Source of the DNA: Bugulina stolonifera | Lineage: Eukaryota > Bryozoa > Gymnolaemata > Cheilostomatida > Bugulidae | DNA: 64,000 nt | Direction: 5' to 3' | Assembly (NCBI GenBank): GCA_935421135.1 | Contig: OW285191.1 | Coordinates: forward strand, 14,077,700 to 14,141,699 | Shown: positions 1 to 10,700 of the stretch, piece by piece | Position numbering within the stretch: position 1 is the first letter of the stretch | How the letters are laid out: the number at the start of each line of letters is the position of its first letter | Notes under the pieces: generated by a model | Databases searched by the model: none | Told to the model about the DNA's origin: nothing | What the model saw: the letters and a program-made list of their open reading frames with translations, nothing else | Made by a program: the position numbers and the translations under genes

Positions 1-184
1 ATGACAGTTATACTCCGCCATTGTACATGTTCCCAGTACGCATTTTCCAAATTTTATCATCTAGATTATCGCGCATGCATGGGTTGACGATTAATTCCAT
101 CGCGATACCTTTTTGTCTAACTCAAAGGCGAACAATATACCTACACGCTGCTTTAAGTCTGAGATTAGTCTAGTAATACTTTAC
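1..184. other. Intron 8 of transporter gene A (partial)
   Basis: This stretch lies downstream, in the minus-strand sense, of the exon 8 donor of gene A. I see no coding exon here. The homologues of exons 9 and 10 (final membrane span and cytosolic tail) are expected to lie beyond the left edge of the window. Confidence 0.5.
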
Positions 185-361
185 CAAATCAACAATGATT
201 GGAGACAAAATACTTCCAACCCGAGCACACAGTGATGAAAGTCCAACCAATGTAGACCTCAAGGTCGTAGGATAGATCTCGCAACTCCAGAAATAGTCCA
301 TACTAAATGATGTACCAATACCAAGCTTTCCTATCATAGATACGATGACCAAGACATAGCC

Positions 362-954
362 TGTCACAATCTTCTGAACTGACTATAACTATATACATGT
401 ACATTATGCTACAGTTTATTGCTTTTTCATTAGTATGCAGTTTTATACAGAGTTGTACATGTACTATGTTGTTTACATATATTATATTATTATGTAGTGT
501 TTTAGTGCACATGTACTTGGGAAGACATGACTAAATTGTAATGGGTCATGTACGGTCTATTTATAACCAAGTATCTAATTGGATGATGTTATTGTGTAAT
601 TGTGATGCAATACCGTTCTAGAATATTCTCTTTTGACCATATATGGTATTATGATTCATGTTAACTCCGGAATGTTCTAGAACATCTAAGCTTAACTATA
701 TAAGCAGGGGTTGAGAGAGAGCCCATCAGTTCAGTTTAGTTCAGTTCAAGTTGAGTTTTAGTCTGAGTTGTAATTCAGTTAGTGGTAATAAAGATATATT
801 CGCTGTAACAGACTTGGTACAGTATTGTTACACACACAGCATACTAGCTATACACACTACAAGGGACAGTCTCGTCAGCATAAGAATTAGCTGCAGAAAA
901 TATCTTGGTTAATAGAAGGCTTTTCGAACCTGTCGCACAATCAATCGTGTGACA
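362..954 (+). repeat. 5' LTR
   Basis: The LTR is 593 bp with TG...CA ends. U3 holds promoter-like motifs (see 616-704). A TATA-like CTATATAAG lies at 696-704 and AATAAA at 787-792, so R probably spans about 730-810 and the rest is U5. The final 24 bases (931-954) form a near-palindrome that recurs at 32724-32747. Confidence 0.92.
616..704 (+). promoter_or_regulatory. LTR U3 promoter: HSE, CArG box, HSE, TATA
   Basis: In order the sequence shows TTCtaGAAtaTTC at 616-628, CCATATATGG at 637-646, GAAtgTTCtaGAA at 670-682 and CTATATAAG at 696-704. The first and third are perfect three-unit heat-shock elements (alternating GAA/TTC every 5 bp, the HSF site). The second is a perfect CArG box, CC(A/T)6GG, the SRF/MEF2-type MADS site. 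The same set occurs in the 3' LTR, shifted by 1234 bp. The sites are read directly; stress-induced transcription is inference. Confidence 0.7.
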
Positions 955-956
955 AT

Positions 957-973
957 TGGGGGCTGCTCCGGGA
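957..973 (+). other. Primer-binding site, tRNA-Pro type
   Basis: It starts 2 bp after the 5' LTR with TGG and reads TGGGGGCTGCTCCGGGA. This differs from the tRNA-Pro primer site known from gammaretroviruses only by a swapped CG/GC pair, so a proline tRNA primer is likely. Position and TGG start are standard for an LTR element. Confidence 0.65.
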
Positions 974-1044
974 AGCCTCAAGTTCAAGGTATAACAGTTC
1001 GCACTAATTCTTTTTGTGGACAGAAGTAGACAGTCAGTAGCACA

Positions 1045-1560
1045 ATGGCTGGCATGCAAAGAGCTCTGGATATGGGCAAAGAACTAGGACTCAGTGGCAA
1101 AGAATTGCAAGACTTTGTCAAAGAAAACGAACAGAAGTTCACCTCAGAAATATTAGCTGCAGCAGAAAGGGAACGTGAAGAAAGACGAATAGAAAGAGAA
1201 GCGAAAGCTGAGGAAATTAGGCTAAGAGAGCTGGAGATACAGCAGCAGCAACAAAAAGATGCAGACGAAATGAGACTTAAAGAAGTCGAGTTGAAATTTC
1301 AACATGAGCTTGAAATGAAAAGGATTGACAGTCAACGACCAGGTACGCCTAACCATGATAGCTCTGCTATTGAGGCCACATTGGCTAAACCAAAACCTAG
1401 GATCCCAGTCTTCGATGAACAGAGTGATGATATGGACAGCTACTTGGAAAGATTTGAATGGGTCGCAGAAAGTTATAACTGGGAGAAAGCTGATTGGCCA
1501 TACCACTTAAGTCAGTACTTGAAGGGAAAGGCTTGTTCAGAAGATAGTAGGAATTATTGA
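1045..1560 (+). CDS. Truncated Gag-like protein of the LTR element
   Basis: The 171-residue frame starts 90 bp after the 5' LTR. Residues about 30-95 form a highly charged coiled coil (repeated ERE, EIR, a short poly-Gln run at about 65-70). A Ser/Pro/Thr linker follows, then a stretch starting KPRIPVF with DSYLERFEW and a YHLSQYLKGKA end, which resembles the start of the retrotransposon Gag capsid domain. After KGKA the similarity stops and a stop codon follows within about eight residues, 35 bp before the 3' LTR. This marks the deletion junction that removed the rest of gag and all of pol. Such a product could not support retrotransposition alone. Confidence 0.75.
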   Translation: MAGMQRALDMGKELGLSGKELQDFVKENEQKFTSEILAAAEREREERRIEREAKAEEIRLRELEIQQQQQKDADEMRLKEVELKFQHELEMKRIDSQRPGTPNHDSSAIEATLAKPKPRIPVFDEQSDDMDSYLERFEWVAESYNWEKADWPYHLSQYLKGKACSEDSRNY

Positions 1561-1583
1561 CTGAAATTAAATTAATTTCATCT

Positions 1584-1595
1584 GGAAAATGGGGT
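1584..1595 (+). other. Polypurine tract
   Basis: GGAAAATGGGGT sits immediately before the 3' LTR at 1596, where plus-strand DNA priming occurs in LTR elements. Confidence 0.65.
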
Positions 1596-2188
1596 TGTCA
1601 CAATCTTCTGAACTGACTATAACTATATACATGTACATTATGCTACAGTTTATTGCTTTTTCATTAGTATGCAGTTTTATACAGAGTTGTACATGTACTA
1701 TGTTGTTTACATATATTATATTATTATGTAGTGTTTTAGTGCACATGTACTTGGGAAGACATGACTAAATTGTAATGGGTCATGTACGGTCTATTTATAA
1801 CCAAGTATCTAATTGGATGATGTTATTGTGTAATTGTGATGCAATACCGTTCTAGAATATTCTCTTTTGACCATATATGGTATTATGATTCATGTTAACT
1901 CCGGAATGTTCTAGAACATCTAAGCTTAACTATATAAGCAGGGGTTGAGAGAGAGCCCATCAGTTCAGTTTAGTTCAGTTCAAGTTGAGTTTTAGTCTGA
2001 GTTGTAATTCAGTTAGTGGTAATAAAGATATATTCGCTGTAACAGACTTGGTACAGTATTGTTACACACACAGCATACTAGCTATACACACTACAAGGGA
2101 CAGTCTCGTCAGCATAAGAATTAGCTGCAGAAAATATCTTGGTTAATAGAAGGCTTTTCGAACCTGTCGCACAATCAATCGTGTGACA
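1596..2188 (+). repeat. 3' LTR
   Basis: It is 593 bp and shows no difference from the 5' LTR in my base-by-base reading. LTRs are identical at insertion, so this one is recent. The target duplication TAGCC follows at 2189-2193. Confidence 0.92.
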
Positions 2189-4186
2189 TAGCCATATCCT
2201 GAAACGCAAGACAAACTTGAAGAGTATGCCAACTTACAGACCTACAAAATGCATTTACCAAAAGATCAACATGGATGCAGGATACCTCCACTGTAAATAC
2301 AAAAGTTGATAGCTATATACATTGTAGATTTGTATAACTACAGTAGATATTTTCAGGTTTTTAACTCCAATTTGTAAAATCTTCTAGAGAAAGTAATATA
2401 TTTGCATGATTCTAATCGCCATGATCTAATCATTAGTGTAAGTGCTAGACACCTACTAGAAAGATCAACGATTGTATTTAAAACAGCTGTTGTTATTAAA
2501 GCAATGGATCCCAAAAGCAAGCAGAACATTATTGTTGACTTTCTTCCAATTTTTTGTGAGAGGAGCATGAAAAGTGAAGTCGGCAAAATGGCTACTCCAG
2601 ATATGAGGAAGCTATTTAGGTAGACACTCCCAGTGAGATTAGTTACATTGAAACTCAATCCATAAGCGCCGAGTCCAGCGATGAACCTGAAATATGTAAT
2701 GTGTAGTGCTAATAACCACAAAAAGCCCTCTCTTGGGAACCTATTCCTTTATCCACCATCTACACATAGCTATTGTGGGGCTGATGATCGTAGACATTAG
2801 GGTAAAAATATTTGTACATATAATATGTACTTGTAAGTACCAAAACATGCACTTTTGCTATGCAAGTAGGTCTACAGCACATTCTGCACAATCATGTAGG
2901 CCTACCTACAGTGTATAAGTCTATTAACCAATCTATCCACATGTGTGGTATCATAACTCCTAGCACACGGTGTATTTTCTTCTGTAACTTGCTTACCAAA
3001 GATAAAACAATATGGCTGTGCGTTTTATCAGGACTGGAGCTTTGAGAATAACTGTTAGTTTCTCAGTTACAGCAGATTCTTCATCTTCCTTTAGTTCATC
3101 CATAAAATTATCTGGTAAAGTTCTACCATTCATCTTAGCCATGTGTTTAAATAGAGCTTCAGCTTCCTCATGTCTTCCTTTAGTAACCAGAAAGTGTGGA
3201 GTCTCTTTCAGAAATCTACACGTAAAATGAAATTTTGGTGCATAAACATGTGTAGGTTATGAAGAGCTCGTTAGGTACACAACTAGTGTGAAGTCATCTG
3301 CCCCTAATAAATCTCAACAGATGAATCCTATATAGTGCAAAAGTAAAATAAAATCAGATTAATTAGTCCCCTAGAACGCTAAATTATATCCAAATCAAAG
3401 CTAACTAATGGGTTTCTGGTAAAATTTGAAGAGAATTGTGAATAAATGTTTGATTTTGAGGCCAAGTTCTATCAAAGCTTGTGCTTGCGTAGACTGGGCA
3501 TAAAGCTAGGGAAATTGTAACAACATTCTACAGAACAGATGCCATCACAGTAGCCTTACATATGCTAAATACTGCAGAACGCATATACATGTATTTGGAA
3601 ATTTAACCATCATGCATAATGCACAGAAGGATATTGCATAGCTTACATTGCTAAGAGTATTCCTTGGATAATTGGAAAAACTGAAGTAGCGAATTGAAAC
3701 CAGTTCCAGTCCTGTATATAATAGGCTAACAAAGATATCAGCATTGTTCCCATTGGCCAACACAAAGTTTTGTAAGCATTGGCATACGTTCTCCCTGATG
3801 GTCCAGTGATTTCCATTACTAGAATTTTACATGAAAGAGATGTAATGTGAACATCAATGCAGATCAGATTGTATGAATCCAGAGTGATTAGCAACATATG
3901 CAATATAACTGTTATGTACATGTACATGTACATGCGCATGTAGATCGACTAAATGGGTTCAATAACAACTTGTGAAAATATCAGATCCTCTAACAAATTT
4001 GTTGGAATATAATTCTAATTGTCTGATAGAGCAAATGGAGCTCGGCAGGTTTTATTTGTTCAATCATTAATTTTGTTGGACAAATGAGAGATCATAACAT
4101 ATATGCACATGGTTCTTCTGGGGATACGTTATACAGCTACATGTACATTGTTGTTAAGGGGTTTGGCAATTTTTTTATATATATAT

Positions 4187-4474
4187 GATGCATTTTTAGC
4201 AAAGAATTTATTTTTGAGCAGTCAGAGACTTGTTTCAAATCCATCAAAATACCAGTCTTTGACTGGGGTTTGAACCCGGGGCCTCTATGGCACCTAATCG
4301 CCTAGCATAGTGAACAGTGAGCTGGTGTAGTGGGTAGCATGTTCTGTTCACTGTGCTAGGCGATTAGGTGCCGTAGAGGCCTCGGGTTCAAACCCCAGTC
4401 AGGGACTGATAATTTCATGGATTTGAAACAAGTCTCTGAGTGCTCAAAAATAAATTCCATGCTAAAAATACATC
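4187..4474. repeat. Fold-back pair of tRNA-derived SINE-like units
   Basis: Two arms of about 131 bp (4187-4317 and 4344-4474) are inverted copies with few mismatches, separated by 26 bp. The right arm plus loop read as a tRNA-like head: A box TGGTGTAGTGG near 4323 and B box GGTTCAAACCC near 4385. The left arm carries the same B box on the minus strand. Both arms end in a shared non-tRNA tail. A 10-bp direct repeat, ACATTGTTGT (4145-4154 and 4479-4488), may be the target duplication. It lies in intron 4 of gene A. Confidence 0.75.
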
Positions 4475-5064
4475 AGCTACATTGTTGTAGAATTTCCCCC
4501 ATGCATTTCTTTGTCACCTAGGGTCATCCTATTATTGGTTTCAAAATCCCGTACAAAGAGAGATATTAGGTTGCTCACTGAAAAGGAATTCAGTTACCAA
4601 CCATTAACTTGCACCTTACATGCATGTAAGGATCGAATGATCCAGCGGATTTAGAAATTCTTTTTTACGTAATTGGCACTTTATTTATCAGCTTTCCATA
4701 CTTAACAAATTTCATTCTGATATCACTACTCATCCAATAGTATGACTTACATATGACACTGATAAACAGTGTAGCACCAATGAAGCACACAGCTACGATG
4801 AATCTTAGAGCAGCAAACATGTAGTAGTTAACGGAGAACATGGTCACTACCCCAGTAGCTCCACCTGCTAGCAAACATCCAATCATGGCAGGCCTTCTAC
4901 CAAATCTAGAACACAATTTGTGCTAGGTCACACCTTCAAGCACTGTGAAAGCTGAAGAATCCTAGCCTCCACTTTATACATGTACATGCATTTATATTAA
5001 GGTACACATCAGTTTTACATCAATAGCAACCGCAACTAAAAACTTTACTAAGAAGCGGATCTCA

Positions 5065-5080
5065 GGCTTGAACCCGTGAC
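5065..5080 (-). repeat. Isolated tRNA-like B box (SINE remnant)
   Basis: On the minus strand GTCACGGGTTCAAGCC matches the tRNA B box. No A box is found at tRNA spacing, so this is at most a SINE fragment in intron 3 of gene A. Confidence 0.35.
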
Positions 5081-6293
5081 CCCAAGTCTATAATAGATAA
5101 AATATTATAGTACATTATTGATTGCATCTACTCACCTATCTCCTACCATACCCATGAAGGCTGCACCAACTAATAGGCCACATGTAAATATCACTTTCAC
5201 AGCCGTACCTGCCCAACTATCTCTGCAGACCATTCTAAACTGAGATATTAAGAATATTTAGACCACAAAAATGAATGTCCATGGCTGATTAGCTTGAGCT
5301 GGCTACATGAGCGGTGATCAGAGGCATGGATTAGTATGCATAACTGTAAGTAGTCTAGGGTACCTTTTGGGTAGGATGAGGAAAAAGTAGTGGTTTTACT
5401 TTTGTAAATGTGAAAGTCTTTTAAAAAGAGAAGCATCCTACTTCGGGAATAGTACCTTACTGTAGTTAATGAGAAGTAAGTCCCAAACATTGCTAATCAC
5501 TGGTCAACATTTATTACCAGTCAACATTTGTTACTCACTGGTCAACACTTATTAACCACTGGTCAATATGGATAAGAAATTAAAATTACAATTGAGTATA
5601 CACCTTACATATTATACACATACATGTAGAGTTAGGGCGCTCATCCATTATACACTACATATAGGCCTACCATATCAAATACATGAATGTAAAACCAAAT
5701 ATTATAATAACATTATCAGACGAGCTGAATTAAAAGTAAATCTATAGAGTGCAGACATAAGTATGTTAAATACTGAATGACTGGATCTAGATGTTTATAT
5801 TTTACTTACTCTCTCGTTGAGAGTGACTCCCCAGTACTTTGACTTATCAAACACATACTCCTCACAATAATCACTTGTTACATTGTTTACACTCCCATTA
5901 TTATTAGAGTATATTTTACAAGAGTCAAGTTGACCATCATCATTAACTGGTATCCAATCATAGATTGATTGATTATGAAGTTGACTAAATGAAGAGTAGG
6001 AGTCGTTTCCCCATCCTGGTATCTTACATCTGAAAAAAATGTACACATGCTAATTGTTGTACTACATTAAAATACTAAATATTCACAGGTTCTATAGACA
6101 AACATGGATGTAAATAACTAAATATAATGTAAGATGTGATTTACCTATGATTTGGGGTGATGGAATGAAACACTATGGCCAGCAAATGGAAGGCTGCAAT
6201 GAGGTTTGATATACAAACTAGAGTTAGCTGCATCCATTGGTACTTGCCTAGAGCTCCGACTCGTTCCAAGATGCTATCTATCTTATGTGGCAT

Positions 6294-7790
6294 GGTCCAG
6301 TGACTGATTGTATTGGTGTCTTAAAATGTAATGAACACTTACTATGATAGCATGCTTACCAAATACTGCAGGTATGCATGATAATTCCATGCACCTGCAT
6401 GGGATGTTATGTTATCTGTGTAAATATCATATACATGTAATAGCTCATAGGACCACATGTACATGTATATAGCTTACTACTGTGCAGCAGCTGATGTACT
6501 ACCCTATGTTCTGTCCTTAAGTGATGACACTACAAGTTTGAACCTGGTTATAAATTATGTAACTAAAGATTTTAGCAGTTTATAAAAAGTCAAAATATTT
6601 TATATTTGTTTTTGTATCACGACAATTTTTTGACTTTCTCCACTGATATTATATAAGATTATATCATTGGTGTTTTAACGTAGTAGGATGGTGATTTGGG
6701 ATTCAGAAAGGCAGATGGATTGTTTTATAAAGATTTTATAACTATGTGTTCTTCAGCATGCCAAGAGAGGCAGAAAAGGATTGAATTGCAGGTAGTACGT
6801 ATGAAAAACTATTTTTCAAGCCTAAAACTTCATGCAGTGAATAATTATAAGCTGTGCGCTAAATTTTACTACAAAATTTTGTGTTATTTATGCTTTGGTT
6901 ACTAATATTGAATATTAAAAAATCAAATTTAGCATTATGAATCAACCTGTTAATTAAAGTGTTCTTTGCTTGTGTTATAAATGTTAGTTTAGTTGGCTAG
7001 CTGCCGGTTTCCTTGGTTGCCAACAATTATACATGCCGATTCTAGCATTCAATAGCCCTGCCAAGGATATTTATAACTACTTAGAATACAATATTGCATG
7101 TATATTCAAGGTATACTGTATGTAGATTAATATTGCGGCTAAATTCCAATTGCTTTCAAGTAAAAGTATCATGCATTGCTACACAGTTGGTATACTGGTA
7201 CCGTATCATTTCTATTTCTAATATTCAGGCAAATCATGCCATCCATATGCTACTGGTATGGTAGGTAACCTTATGCAACTGGTACGCTATATAAGGATAA
7301 AAGGTCCCTACTACATACATTGTAAAAACAATGAAAAAGGAAGGATGAAGCAAGAGGCAGATGGAGCAATCTATAGTCTCCTGGTATGTACTGAAGCTGT
7401 TCATAGATAAATGTCATTGTAGTGAAAAGGAAAACCTTGGACCATTGCATTAACAGGGAAGCAGAGAAACAGAAAGGACTCCAATTGCCAAATATGATGA
7501 TATGAGTATGCTGACCGATTGGTCAAGCCTCTAGATAATGCGGTAAACAACTTTACATAAATATTTCCGTGCAGATATATTTAGTACATTATTGGTTTGT
7601 CACTACAAAATACGAACATTTATAGAGTAAGCCTATTAGTTAGCAGCATACATACTATTAATTAAATTATGATAACACCTGGTGAGTTGAATATACATGT
7701 ACATATTTTATTTAAAATATAATTTCCTCTTCCTCCCCATAGTTCTAAGACAGTGTCTCAGCTTGAATGTTCCTGAACTCTCTGTAGAAG
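6294..7790. other. Intergenic region between genes A and B
   Basis: It contains the promoter side of gene A and the 3' flank of gene B. A minus-strand AATAAA (TTTATT on the plus strand near 7708) lies about 80 bp after gene B's stop and is the likely poly(A) signal. I see no further gene; the open frames here are short and uncharacteristic. Confidence 0.5.
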
Positions 7791-10700
7791 TTATAAATCT
7801 GCCTTTTCTTCTTCCACTTCTATTGCCCTAGAGGAACCAGTGGATAATTAAGCAACAGAATATTATCTACATATATTTTCTACAATTCTATATAATATTA
7901 TCCTCATATTTAGACATCATTTACATGTGTGTACTATTATTTTCTTTTCTGTTTTCCTAGAGTACATAGGCCTACATATAATGTGGTCTAATATTGCAAC
8001 TACAATTTAGTGCGTATCATAATTTCTGCAATGTTATTATTTAAACAACAAATGTGAATATCCAATTTGGCATGGCAAGTTCAGTGTATATTTTCAACTT
8101 TCAACAAGTGGTGAAGCTCAAATCCTTTTTCCTACATAATCTATATTCTACTTGAACTTTCCCAAGTGAGGTGCATATGTCCAGTAAATCCGGCTGCTAA
8201 CAGTTACTCAGGTTACTACAATTGGTTTTCCTTTCAATTGTGTTTCTCTTACTGCCAGCCAATGATATTGCCAGTATCTGCTACAAGATAGGCCTCAACT
8301 AGACAACGCACCATATCTAACAAGGCTCCATAACTGATGGGTATAGGATGTACTTCTTGCTATAAATTTTCTTACTTGTCTTTAGTCATGAAAGTGTTTG
8401 CTTCTGCAATAGTCTCTGGGATTCTCTGTTTGTTAGTTTCCGGCAGGAGAAAGGCCAGTACTGCTCCAACCAGCATAATGAGGCCAAATATCAAACACCC
8501 AAGGTTAGATCCAAATACTGTCTCAACGTGCATGTTCTACAGCAAGGTTAGTGTGCACTGGTATGAGCAAACAGCTAAATGACTTGGAATCACACGTATC
8601 TACATCACTGCTAGATTATCTCACCGATAAAGATTCATGGAGGTTAATTTAGAAAGTCCAAAGTGACTTATTGAAGTTCCGCATTATGCATCACATTTGA
8701 ATAATTTCTGTATCTATAATTAAGTCTACATTTTTATTGGTATACTGAAATACTGCTCTGATGGGACAACATTGTCGGCTACCATTTATGTACATCGTAT
8801 GGGTTCAGATTATGAAATACTGCAATTGTCGAATATTTCCCTGAAGCACATTGCTGTGTTTTATTTTTATTTACCAGGTCAACAATTATAGGAGACAGGA
8901 TGCTTCCAACTCGAGCCCAGAAGGAAGAGAGTCCCAGCAGACTAGTTCGTAAAGTCGTAGGGTAGAGTTCTGAACTCCAAAAGTAGTCGAAGGTAAATAC
9001 ACCTCCAATACCTATCTTTCCAATCATTGATACCACTGTTACAATGTAGCCATATCCTAAAACAGTTTATCATCCATTTTACTGGGCTCCACTCAATAGG
9101 TGAAGTTAAATTTCTCCAGTTTATTGTCATTTCAACTATATTAATTTATGTACATGTAGAAACACACTTTTTACTCACTTGAAAGGTTGGCATAGGCAGT
9201 TAGAAATGCTACAGTAAGAAGTGCCACTGTACCCAGAAGCAATGAGAACATCATTGATGGCTTTCTTCCAATTCGGTGAGAGAAGAGAAGGATAAATATA
9301 TTGGGTACGCCGGCTACACCAGATATTAAGAAATTATTAATAAACACGCTGCCAGTAAGGTTGGTGACGTTAAAACTCATGCCATAGTAGCAAAGTCCTG
9401 CAGTGAACCTAGAGAATATATTAGTTGATACATTGGTACCACAGTAGTAGTAGTACATTAAGAACTATAGGACAGAGTTTCTGCTACCTTGGCACCCTCT
9501 TCACTAGAGTTTCGAATAGACGCATGTTATAAACATACAATATGTATATGACAAGGGAGATGTACTAGTATTATAGTAGTATTATGGTTGTGCAGCACTC
9601 ACCAAAGATAGAACAATATGGCGGTACGTCTGACAAGAACTGGGGCTTTGAGAATAACCTTCAGTTTCTCAGATACTGCAGATTCTCCCCCTTCTTTTAC
9701 TTCGTCCATAAAATTATCTGGTAAAGTTCTACCATTCATCTTAGCCATGCATTTAAATAGAGCTTCAGCTTCCTTGTATCTTCCTTTAGTAACCAGAAAG
9801 TGTGGAGTCTCTTTCAGAAAACTGCAAAATGGTACATAAACATAAGGTCCCTGCGTAGCACACACACCAGCCCTCCACAAAGATGCTATATTATACAGTG
9901 TAAGTATGTGCAGCAGTTTGATATACTCATGGACATTATGTAGGCATAAGCTAAGCTCTGTGGTTTCTCAAACATTTCATAGACTAATTCAAGCACAAAT
10001 TAATAGGAGTAGTACGAATTTACACTTACAATATTAAAAGTATACCCCAGATAATTAGCAGTACTGAGATCGTCATTTGCATCCAGTTCCAGTCTTGGAC
10101 ATAATAGGCTATTAGAGAAAGCATTGACACACCGGCACACCAAAACATAGACCTGTATGCAGTGACATAAGCACGTGCAGACGGCCCGGTTATCTCCATT
10201 GCTAAAATTAAAAGTTTATAAGACTAAGACTAAGACTAAGACTAAGACTAAGATTTTATGCGTTAGGAAGATTCTCTTAGAATTGTACTTCAAACGCTAA
10301 TATTCGGCCATTATTGCTCAATTTACACTAAAAGTAGTCAACGTTATTCTTATGAGCTCAATGATTAGTTTAGAGAGCATGAAGTCAGATGTGAGCTAAA
10401 AATCTGAAATCTGGTGGGAAGTATTCAAAACTATATTCACTTTACCTATAGTGTTCATAATCACTGGTAGACCAATGATGCATACGGCGACAAGAAATCT
10501 CATAGCAGCAAACATGTAGTAGTTAACAGAAAACACAGCTACTACACCGAATGTACCTGCCGTCAGCATACATCCAATCAAACTTAGTTTCCTACCGAGT
10601 CTACAAATAAATGGTATTAAAAAATAGTATAGTCTGTACTACGTTAGTTTTGATTGGGAGTATAATATATTCATAATTTACCACCCAAAGTATCGTGTGG

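Larger units (their letters stand above)
362..2188 (+). mobile_element. Young, internally deleted LTR retrotransposon
   Basis: Two 593-bp direct repeats (362-954 and 1596-2188) begin TGTCACA and end TGTGACA. By eye they are identical. They flank an internal region of only 641 bp. A 5-bp duplication, TAGCC, lies at 357-361 and 2189-2193. Removing the element and one duplication copy restores a 182-nt exon, exactly the length in the paralogues. The internal region has a primer-binding site, one truncated Gag-like reading frame and a polypurine tract, but no protease, reverse transcriptase or integrase. The element must be non-autonomous and mobilised by a relative elsewhere. The Gag style (coiled coil, then a retrotransposon capsid start) suggests Ty3/Gypsy; without pol this is an inference. 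Confidence 0.93.
185..6293 (-). pseudogene. SLC22-like organic ion transporter gene A, disrupted by an LTR element in exon 8
   Basis: This is a 12-span major facilitator of the SLC22 (organic cation/anion transporter) type, expected in the plasma membrane; the substrate cannot be read from the sequence. Exons from the start codon: 6145-6293, 5810-6029, 5136-5239, 4751-4905, 3647-3818, 2997-3215, 2457-2686, then exon 8 split as 2194-2198 plus 185-361. Exon 2 encodes the Cys-rich extracellular loop after span 1, exon 4 holds RFGRRP, exon 5 holds ITGPSGR, exon 6 begins the KETPHFLVTKGR cytosolic loop, and exon 8 holds EIYPTTLR and GSILSP. Exon lengths 149, 220, 104, 155, 172, 219 and 182 equal those of intact gene D; exon 7 is one codon longer. 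Exons 1-7 have no internal stops. The retrotransposon lies five bases inside exon 8, and translation into it stops after about 17 codons. Exons 9-10 are off the window. It is therefore probably a recent null allele or a new pseudogene. Confidence 0.85.

Noticed and set aside
9618..9839. Plus-strand frames antisense to exon 6 of the transporters (also 3012-3230 and 21829-22041)
   Set aside because: These recur in each gene only because exon 6 is conserved on the other strand; they have no independent coding signal.
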